Of a DNA stretch of 8,095 nt, positions 1-4,960 are shown piece by piece. Each line of letters begins with the position of its first letter. The first letter of the stretch is position 1. The stretch is taken from NCBI GenBank assembly GCA_017425745.1, contig JAFOXT010000191.1, positions 1 through 8,095 on the forward strand, in the 5' to 3' direction. This DNA is from Clostridia bacterium (GTDB lineage Bacteria > Bacillota > Clostridia > Oscillospirales > Acutalibacteraceae). The position numbers and the translations under genes are program-made. Below the pieces are notes generated by a model. That model did no database searches and was not told where the DNA came from. It saw only the letters and a list, made by a program, of their open reading frames with translations.

Positions 1-101
1 AATCAAGCGTAGATATATTGAAAGAATGGCCACTGGATAATCTGTCATTCAAAATCAGACAGCACGTTGTTCTCATTGATTTCAACGAACGTTTCAAGTA
101 A
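1..101 (+). CDS. 3' end of an unidentified gene (partial)
   Basis: Reading from base 3, 32 codons run open to a TAA at 99-101; the other two forward frames stop within the first 40 bases. The visible C-terminus contains EWPLDNLSFKIRQ and ends in IDFNERFK. A strong hairpin terminator starts 7 bases after the stop, which is what the end of a real + strand gene should look like. I do not recognise the family from so short a tail, and no function is offered. The gene converges on the antiporter gene at 156-1169. That this is coding is inferred from frame, stop position and terminator only. Confidence 0.6.
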   Translation, partial: SSVDILKEWPLDNLSFKIRQHVVLIDFNERFK

Positions 102-108
102 ATATAAA

Positions 109-138
109 AAAGGCTTATGCGAAAATGCATAAGCCTTT
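109..138. terminator. Bidirectional intrinsic terminator between convergent genes
   Basis: The 12-base arms AAAGGCTTATGC (109-120) and GCATAAGCCTTT (127-138) are perfect inverted repeats around a 6-base loop. On the + strand the stem is followed by a T-rich run ending in six Ts (147-152). On the minus strand it leads straight into TTTTTATATTTA. It lies between the stop of the upstream + gene (101) and the stop of the minus-strand antiporter (156), so it can end both transcripts. Confidence 0.9.
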
Positions 139-155
139 AAGTTTGCTTTTTTAAA

Positions 156-1169
156 TCAGCCGAGTGCTACAACGCCTGTTTCGTTGAGAATGAGAAGAGC
201 CATGTAACCAACATAGATTGTGAGAAGTGCAAAGCCCTGCCACTTCTTGAACTTGCCCTGGATAATTGTGGGAACAACTGCAACTGCACAAGCTGCGATA
301 CAAACGGGGAAGTCGAACACAAGGTTTACTCTTTCAACGGGCAGCGGAGTGCCGTTGATTACTGCGCAAAGGGGAAGAATAAGTGTTGTGTCGATGATGT
401 TTGCACCGATGATGTTACCAACTGAAAGTGATGATTCCTTCTTACGGATAGCTGTAAGAGTTGTTACAAGCTCGGGAAGTGATGTACCGAGAGCGATAAC
501 TGTGAAGCCGATAATTGTTTCACTGATACCCATGCTTGAAGCAATTGTCTTGCCTGATGAAACAAGGAATTCAGCACCGAACACAATTGAAGCTGTACCG
601 AGAATGAAGAAGAAAATCTTAGAAGGTACTTCTTTCTTTTCGTATGAGTCGATTTCGTCTGAGCCTGCAGCCTTTTTACCTTCAAGAAGGTTGCTTATCA
701 TAAAGATAAGGAAAATTGCCCAGAGAATGTAAGCTGACCATGTGGGAAGTGAACCACTGAGTGAAAGAACTGTAAGACCGATTACAGCAGCCATAAGAAG
801 ACCGCCCTTGAGTGAAAAGCTCTTTCTGTTTACAAGACCTGCCATTGCAACAAGTGACACACCCATAATAAGAGTTGTGTTTGCAGTAACTGAACCTACT
901 GCGTTACCGATTGCAAGCTGAGCTGAGCCGTTCATTGCAGCTCTTACTGAAACAAGAAGCTCGGGAAGTGTTGTTGCGAAAGATACAACTGTTGCACCAA
1001 CTACGAACTTGGGGATACCTGTTGCTTCAGCGAACCATGATGCTGAGTCAACGAACCAGTCGCCACCCTTGATTGTAAGAACAAGACCTACAACGAAGAT
1101 TACTGCAGCAACTGCGAGAAGAGAACCGCCTGTGAGTGAGCCAAAAAGGGTAAAGCCAAAGAATTCCAT
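156..1169 (-). CDS. CaCA-family sodium/calcium antiporter (YrbG-like)
   Basis: A 337-residue membrane protein of the Ca2+:cation antiporter superfamily, expected to exchange Na+ (or H+) for Ca2+ across the cytoplasmic membrane. Both signature alpha repeats are present: residues about 58-104 (TTLPEL, then GNAVGS) and 221-267 (GTSLPEL, then GNIIGAN). They flank a hydrophilic loop at about 162-184 that contains DEIDSYEKKE, and each half is rich in hydrophobic segments, the usual inverted-repeat layout. The ion-site acids and amides are intact: E70 with N97 and E233 with D260, both 27 apart, the same spacing and residue types as E54/N81 and E213/D240 of the archaeal NCX_Mj exchanger (alignment from memory). 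Some small polar site residues differ (see findings). The length is normal for prokaryotic members. The ATG at 1167-1169 is preceded by CGGAGGA (1178-1184). It has its own promoter after rlmH and a terminator after its TGA. The exact ions cannot be told from sequence. Confidence 0.93.
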   Translation of the reverse strand: MEFFGFTLFGSLTGGSLLAVAAVIFVVGLVLTIKGGDWFVDSASWFAEATGIPKFVVGATVVSFATTLPELLVSVRAAMNGSAQLAIGNAVGSVTANTTLIMGVSLVAMAGLVNRKSFSLKGGLLMAAVIGLTVLSLSGSLPTWSAYILWAIFLIFMISNLLEGKKAAGSDEIDSYEKKEVPSKIFFFILGTASIVFGAEFLVSSGKTIASSMGISETIIGFTVIALGTSLPELVTTLTAIRKKESSLSVGNIIGANIIDTTLILPLCAVINGTPLPVERVNLVFDFPVCIAACAVAVVPTIIQGKFKKWQGFALLTIYVGYMALLILNETGVVALG

Positions 1170-1228
1170 TTTGTTTTTCCTCCGTTTTTGATTTTTGTGT
1201 ATTTATTAAAATTTTCACGAACTTTGGT

Positions 1229-1257
1229 AGTATATCACATACTCTTAAAATAATCAA
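1229..1257 (-). promoter_or_regulatory. Sigma-A type promoter for the antiporter gene
   Basis: On the minus strand, TTGATT (1252-1257) and TATACT (1229-1234) are separated by exactly 17 bases, and TGA precedes the -10 as an extended -10 element. Transcription would start near 1222, giving a leader of about 50 bases ahead of the ATG at 1169. It lies in the 91-bp gap after rlmH, where I see no convincing terminator, so the antiporter may also receive read-through from the rlmH transcript. Confidence 0.8.
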
Positions 1258-1260
1258 GAT

Positions 1261-1743
1261 TTATTTGTGATATTTTGTGCCAGCAGAAATCTGAACTGCT
1301 CGGTAAATCTGTTCAAGAAGCATAACTCTCGCCAACTGATGAGGAAAGGTCATTTTGCTCATTGAAAGCTTTTTGCTGCTCATCTTTTTTATTGTATCTG
1401 AAAGTCCGAAGGAGCTGCCGATTATAAACACTATACTGCTTGTGCCACCAACACCCACCGCTTCAATTTCCGCGCTGAGCTCTTCACTGCTTATCTGCTT
1501 TCCCTCAATACAGAGAGAGTATATGTATGAGCCCTTGGGAATTTTATCGGTAATTTTCTTCGCCTCAATTGTGAGTGCGTTTTCAATTTCTTTTTCTGAT
1601 GGGTTATCACTGAGCTTTTCGGGAGTCAGCTCCACTATATTGAGCTTACAGAAGGCTGAAAGTCTTTTTGCATATTCCTCGCAGGCCTCACGGAGATATT
1701 TTTCCTTCAGCTTACCAAGACAGATAATTGTAACATTAAGCAT
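1261..1743 (-). CDS. rlmH: 23S rRNA (pseudouridine1915-N3)-methyltransferase RlmH
   Basis: RlmH is a small SPOUT-class methyltransferase. It uses S-adenosylmethionine to methylate N3 of pseudouridine 1915 in helix 69 of 23S rRNA, acting late on assembled 70S ribosomes as a homodimer. The 160-residue length is typical. The C-terminal knotted part is clear: FIIGSSFGLS (106-115) in the cofactor loop, then LSMSKMTFPHQLARVMLLEQ (126-145) and YRA, and the terminal YHK (158-160) that contributes to the active site. The second glycine of the usual IGG motif is serine here. The ATG at 1741-1743 has the Shine-Dalgarno GAGGTG (1749-1754), which overlaps the TGA of the upstream hydrolase gene (1753-1755), so translation is probably coupled. 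The pairing with a WalJ/YycJ-like gene resembles the order in Bacillus relatives. Confidence 0.97.
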   Translation of the reverse strand: MLNVTIICLGKLKEKYLREACEEYAKRLSAFCKLNIVELTPEKLSDNPSEKEIENALTIEAKKITDKIPKGSYIYSLCIEGKQISSEELSAEIEAVGVGGTSSIVFIIGSSFGLSDTIKKMSSKKLSMSKMTFPHQLARVMLLEQIYRAVQISAGTKYHK

Positions 1744-1752
1744 TTTTTCACC

Positions 1753-2544
1753 TCAGAATCTTACAACATCAGAATCGTTTTCAATTTTATTGACTTCAAG
1801 AAAGAAGTCGCGTCCCTCAACGGCACCGATGGTTTTCAATGCAGACGCTGAGGTTTCATAAGCCAGCGCCGGAAAGTTGTTGTCACGGCTGAGATGGCCT
1901 AAAAAGAATCGTACCGTACCGCTTTTTAAAAGCTCTGTAACCGCTTCAGCGCAGGCGTTGTTTGAAAGATGTCCCACATCGGAAAGGATTCTTCTTTTGA
2001 GATAGTAAGGATATGGCCCGTTGCGGAGCATTCCTTCATCGTGGTTGGATTCAAGCATAACAAGGCTTGAGCCCTTGAGATTTGTCATAATCTCTTCTGT
2101 CATATGACCTATATCCGTCGCCACAGCCACCTTCTGACCGTCGGGCATCATTATTGTGTATCCGCAGCTTTCGTTGCTGTCGTGAGGAGTTTTAAAGCTT
2201 TTTATGTAAAGGTCTCCTATTTCCACGCCCTTTTCAGGCATAACCTCAACGGGAAATTTTCCGTTTATTGTTCCGTTTTCTCTGAGTGCTTCAAGGGTGC
2301 CCTCAGTTGCATAAACGGGAATGTTATGATTTGTGGCAAGGATTCTTACTGCATTGACATGGTCAATATGCTCGTGAGTCAGAAATAAAGCTCCGATAGT
2401 CTTCGGGTCAATTTCTCTGTCGTTAAGCGCCTTAACCATTCTTCTGGCAGAAACACCCGCATCAACAAGAATTGAGGTTGTTGCCGAGGAAAGAAAGGTT
2501 GAATTTCCTGATGATGAAGAAAAAAGTGAACAGAATCTTGCCAT
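1753..2544 (-). CDS. MBL-fold metallohydrolase, WalJ/YycJ family
   Basis: A 263-residue cytoplasmic metallo-beta-lactamase-fold hydrolase without a signal peptide. The start MARFCSLFSSSSGNST matches the FCSLFSGSSGNS opening typical of the YycJ/WalJ family. The metal-binding motif THEHIDH is at 56-62. Further likely ligands or active-site residues are H121 (TPHD), D144 (VATDIGH), H168 (ESNHDEGML), H192 (VGHLSN) and H217 (LGHLSRDNN). In Firmicutes this family is often encoded with the WalRK cell-wall regulon. It is thought to have nuclease or phosphodiesterase-type activity connected with cell-wall and DNA homeostasis, but the substrate is not settled. No walRK genes are in view; the neighbour is rlmH 9 bases downstream, as in related genomes. 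The ATG at 2542-2544 has AGGAGAT (2551-2557) upstream. I see no good promoter of its own, because the murA terminator fills most of the 60-bp gap. Confidence 0.93.
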   Translation of the reverse strand: MARFCSLFSSSSGNSTFLSSATTSILVDAGVSARRMVKALNDREIDPKTIGALFLTHEHIDHVNAVRILATNHNIPVYATEGTLEALRENGTINGKFPVEVMPEKGVEIGDLYIKSFKTPHDSNESCGYTIMMPDGQKVAVATDIGHMTEEIMTNLKGSSLVMLESNHDEGMLRNGPYPYYLKRRILSDVGHLSNNACAEAVTELLKSGTVRFFLGHLSRDNNFPALAYETSASALKTIGAVEGRDFFLEVNKIENDSDVVRF

Positions 2545-2562
2545 TGTAATATCTCCTAAAAA

Positions 2563-2592
2563 AAATCGGTAATACCGAAGTATTGCCGATTT
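2563..2592 (-). terminator. Intrinsic terminator after murA, UUCG-capped
   Basis: On the minus strand, arms of 13 bases (2592-2580 and 2575-2563) enclose the loop TTCG closed by C-G, the very stable cUUCGg tetraloop. One C.A mismatch interrupts the stem. The 3' arm runs into eight Ts (2565-2558). It starts 12 bases after the murA stop. The T-run ends exactly at the AGGAGAT ribosome binding site of the next gene. Confidence 0.85.
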
Positions 2593-2604
2593 AAGTTTTT
2601 TTAT

Positions 2605-3894
2605 TTAACCTGCGTTGATGCTTGTTGAATCGTTTTCTCTGATTTCTTTTCTGTAGATATCAGCACCAAGATTTCTGAGCTTTTCAACATAATCCTCATA
2701 ACCGCGGTCGATATAAATGATATCTTCAATTTCTGTGATACCGCTTGCAGCAAGACCTGCAATAATCATTGCAGCACCTGCACGAAGGTCGTCAGCTCTT
2801 ACAGGAGCACCTGTAAGCTCGTTAACACCCTGGATAACAGCAATTGTGCCGTCAACCTGAACATTAGCGCCCATTCTCATAAGCTGATCAAGATACTTGA
2901 AACGGTTATCCCATACGCCTTCAGAAATTACGCTTGTGCCCTTTGCGATACTGAGAAGCACTGCCATCTGAGGCTGCATATCTGTGGGGAAGCCGGGATG
3001 AGGCATTGTTTTAAGGTTGCATTTTTTGAATTCGCCGTTTGATTTTACTCTTACAGCATCGTCATATTCTGTAATTTCAACACCGCACTCAACCATTTTT
3101 GCTGTAATTGATTCAAGGTGCTTGGGAATTACATTTTTAACAATTACGTCACCGCCTGAAGCTGCTGCGGCAACCATATAAGTACCTGCTTCAATCTGAT
3201 CGGGAATAATTGAATATGTGCAGCCGTGAAGGTTCTGTACACCGTGGATTTTAATAACGTCTGTACCTGCACCTCTTACATCAGCGCCCATAGCATTGAG
3301 GAAGTTTGCAAGGTCAACAATGTGGGGCTCCTTTGCAGCGTTTTCAATTATTGTAAGTCCTCTTGCCTTAACAGCAGCAAGCATAATGTTGATTGTTGCG
3401 CCAACTGAAACCTTATCCATATAGATAGGGCTGCCTGTAAGGTGGTCAGCAGAAGCGTTTATCATTGCATTTTCCACAAGAGCAGTTGCACCGAGAAGCT
3501 CAAAGCCTCTGATATGAAGGTCAATAGGTCTTACACCGAAGTTACAACCGCCGGGAAGTGCTACCTTAGCTCTGTTATATCTGCCGAGAAGTGCGCCGAT
3601 AAGATAATAAGAAGCTCTCAGCTGCTTTGTCATTTCGTGAGGCACGATATATGAGTTAACGGTTTTTGTATTGATTTCAATTGTATGCTTATTGATATAC
3701 TTTATCTGTGCGCCCATCTGGCTGAGAATCTTAACCATACAGCTGACGTCACTGATATTAGGAACATTTTCAATGCGACAGACATCCTGTGCAAGCAAAG
3801 TTGCAGGAATAATTGCTACAGCGGCATTCTTTGCACCGCTGATTTCAACTTCACCGAAGAGTCTGTTACCGCCATGGATAACAAGCTTTTCCAA
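2605..3894 (-). CDS. murA: UDP-N-acetylglucosamine 1-carboxyvinyltransferase MurA
   Basis: MurA transfers enolpyruvate from phosphoenolpyruvate to UDP-N-acetylglucosamine, the first committed cytoplasmic step of peptidoglycan synthesis. With the start chosen here the protein has 429 residues (E. coli 419). Key residues fall at or near E. coli numbering: K22 and N23 (GAKNAA), the loop cysteine C117 in LPGGCNFGVRP with R122, D305 in FPTDMQ, R371 in DLRAG, and R397 in IDRGYE. The loop residue is Cys rather than Asp, so the enzyme should be open to fosfomycin. Start: the frame is open upstream to another TTG at 3946-3948, but TTG at 3892-3894 has GAGGAGA (3901-3907) seven bases ahead and gives the usual MEKLVIHGG opening; the 18 extra residues are polar and untypical. 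It cannot be decided whether this is the MurA1 or MurA2 (MurZ) paralogue of Gram-positives. It has its own promoter and ends at a terminator. Confidence 0.97.
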   Translation of the reverse strand: MEKLVIHGGNRLFGEVEISGAKNAAVAIIPATLLAQDVCRIENVPNISDVSCMVKILSQMGAQIKYINKHTIEINTKTVNSYIVPHEMTKQLRASYYLIGALLGRYNRAKVALPGGCNFGVRPIDLHIRGFELLGATALVENAMINASADHLTGSPIYMDKVSVGATINIMLAAVKARGLTIIENAAKEPHIVDLANFLNAMGADVRGAGTDVIKIHGVQNLHGCTYSIIPDQIEAGTYMVAAAASGGDVIVKNVIPKHLESITAKMVECGVEITEYDDAVRVKSNGEFKKCNLKTMPHPGFPTDMQPQMAVLLSIAKGTSVISEGVWDNRFKYLDQLMRMGANVQVDGTIAVIQGVNELTGAPVRADDLRAGAAMIIAGLAASGITEIEDIIYIDRGYEDYVEKLRNLGADIYRKEIRENDSTSINAG

Positions 3895-4014
3895 ATCTAA
3901 TCTCCTCTTTCCGTTTTTTCTTTCGGAAATACTATCTGTATATTTCAAATAAATAAAAATCTACCACATATGGTATGCTTTTTTGCCAAAAATAACCAAG
4001 GCACACCATTCAAC
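3895..4014 (-). promoter_or_regulatory. Structured murA leader with two alternative hairpins
   Basis: From the predicted start near 4014 the murA leader is about 120 bases, long for a housekeeping gene. In the RNA sense, AUGGUGUGC (4009-4001) can pair with GCAUACCAU (3978-3970), 9 bp with one G.U, around a 22-base loop. An alternative small hairpin UACCA-UAUG-UGGUA (3975-3962) uses the same UACCA bases and is followed by the U-rich GAUUUUUAUUUAUUU. A third stem, UUUCCG/CGGAAA (3929-3924 with 3913-3908), sits directly before the Shine-Dalgarno. The pairings are seen in the sequence. That they regulate murA is inference, and no known riboswitch class was recognised. Confidence 0.4.
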
Positions 4015-4020
4015 TGCCAC

Positions 4021-4049
4021 ATTATATCATAAAAAAACATAAAAATAAA
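4021..4049 (-). promoter_or_regulatory. Extended -10 promoter for murA
   Basis: On the minus strand a perfect TATAAT (4021-4026) is preceded by TGA, an extended -10. The -35 position 17 bases away reads TTTATT (4044-4049), a poor match, so the extended -10 probably carries recognition. The start site would be near 4014. It is the best promoter candidate on this strand in the divergent spacer. Confidence 0.7.
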
Positions 4050-4231
4050 GTCTTTTTCTGCTTTTTGTTAAAAATAACCTAAATTATATTTTTTATCACA
4101 TAAATTTTATAAACACAGAGTAGAATTAATCCTCAGGCAATAGTTTTTGCATAAATCTTATCTTAAACAGTTAAAAATTATGGCTTATACCGTAAGTTTT
4201 TCCTTTTGAGGCTTTTTGTGAGATTTTTCTG
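4050..4231. other. AT-rich middle of the divergent spacer, no gene seen
   Basis: This is the core of the 402-bp spacer between the murA start (3894) and the LUD gene start (4297). It is very AT-rich, with runs of T and A on both strands. I see no credible ORF with a ribosome binding site, no tRNA-like fold and no strong hairpin. The best stem is only 4 bp (CTTA/TAAG around 4183-4195). A weak promoter-like pair TTAAAC-17-TATACC exists near 4164-4192 but is not convincing. Confidence 0.5.
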
Positions 4232-4260
4232 TTGATTATAAAATGTTTTTTTGTTATAAT
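4232..4260 (+). promoter_or_regulatory. Sigma-A promoter for the LUD gene and surface protein
   Basis: TTGATT (4232-4237) and a perfect TATAAT (4255-4260) are 17 bases apart, with TGT before the -10 as an extended -10 element. Transcription would start near 4267, leaving a 30-base leader before the ATG at 4297. A second TATAAT lies at 4269-4274 but has only Ts at its -35 position. With no terminator after the LUD gene, this promoter probably drives both rightward genes. Confidence 0.85.
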
Positions 4261-4296
4261 GTAAAATGTATAATTATATGTAAAGGAGTTTTTTCT

Positions 4297-4935
4297 ATGA
4301 CTCATCTTGAAAAAGCAAGAGAGCTTCAGGCAAAAAGCCTGATTGCTGCAATTGAAAAAAGAAATATGACAGCCTTCTACTGCGAAAGCAAGGAGGACTG
4401 CCTTAAAAAGGTTTTTGAACTAATGCCCGAAAACAGCACAATTGCCTGGGGCGGCAGCGAAAGCATAAAGGAAGCGGGTATTCCCTCTGCACTTAAGGAA
4501 AGCGGCACTTATACCGTTTATGACAGAGCCGAATATACCACTCCCGAAAAGACAAAGGAATTCAACAACCTTGCCTTCAATTCAGATTACTACTTTATGA
4601 GCACCAACGCAATTACTCTTGACGGTGTGCTTGTCAACATTGACGGCAACGGCAACAGAGTTGCAAACCTTATCTTCGGCCCTGAGCACGTTATTGTTGT
4701 AGTGGGCATGAACAAGGTTGTAAAGGATGTTGAAGAGGCTTATAACAGAGTAAGAAACATTGCTTCACCGCCTAACACAGTAAGGCTCGGCAAAAACACA
4801 CCCTGCTCAAGAAACGGCAAATGCGGTGACTGCTACGGTGAGGACTGCATCTGCAACCAGATTGTAATCACAAGAAGAAGCAGAGTCAAGGAACGTATCA
4901 TTGTGCTTCTTGTAAACGATAATTTAGGTTTCTGA
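4297..4935 (+). CDS. LUD-domain protein, lactate-utilization-protein-like
   Basis: A 212-residue cytoplasmic protein made of one LUD domain (LutB/LutC family, formerly DUF162; NagB/RpiA/CoA-transferase-like fold). Family marks are WGGSESIKEAG (51-61), the DYYFMSTNAITLDG segment (97-110), VNIDGNGNRVANLIFGP (113-129) and VIVVVGMNKVV (132-142). A Cys-rich tail carries C170, C176, C179, C184 and C186, which could bind a metal or Fe-S cluster (inference). LutC proteins act with LutA and LutB in L-lactate oxidation, but neither partner is here, and single short LUD proteins of this type are widespread in Clostridia without a proven role; no Lut symbol is given. Start: the frame is open back to an ATG at 4243, but that lies between the -35 and -10. 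The ATG at 4297 has AAAGGAG (4282-4288) and gives the normal LEKARE opening. The surface-protein gene follows after 25 bases. Confidence 0.88.
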   Translation: MTHLEKARELQAKSLIAAIEKRNMTAFYCESKEDCLKKVFELMPENSTIAWGGSESIKEAGIPSALKESGTYTVYDRAEYTTPEKTKEFNNLAFNSDYYFMSTNAITLDGVLVNIDGNGNRVANLIFGPEHVIVVVGMNKVVKDVEEAYNRVRNIASPPNTVRLGKNTPCSRNGKCGDCYGEDCICNQIVITRRSRVKERIIVLLVNDNLGF

Positions 4936-4960
4936 TACAACAGCGAAAGGAGTAAAAATT

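Noticed and set aside
220..732. Open + strand frame of 170 codons opposite the antiporter gene
   Set aside because: It is antisense to a clear membrane protein gene with conserved motifs, has no ribosome binding site and a composition unlike a real protein.
1250..1275. AAATAA/TTATTT inverted repeat at the rlmH stop as a terminator
   Set aside because: Six A-T pairs only, no GC in the stem, and it overlaps the stop codon and the -35 of the next promoter.
1355..1861. Open + strand frame of 168 codons opposite rlmH and the end of the hydrolase gene
   Set aside because: It spans two well-identified minus-strand genes and their junction; no promoter, no ribosome binding site, no recognisable motif.
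3671..3952. Two overlapping + strand frames opposite the murA 5' end
   Set aside because: They lie over conserved murA codons in two different frames at once, which marks them as chance reading frames.
4183..4210. CTTA/TAAG hairpin followed by Ts as a + strand terminator
   Set aside because: A 4-bp stem is too weak, and no + strand gene lies upstream of it.
4243..4296. N-terminal extension of the LUD protein by 18 residues
   Set aside because: The extension would start between the -35 and -10 of its own promoter and lacks a Shine-Dalgarno; the ATG at 4297 has a strong one.
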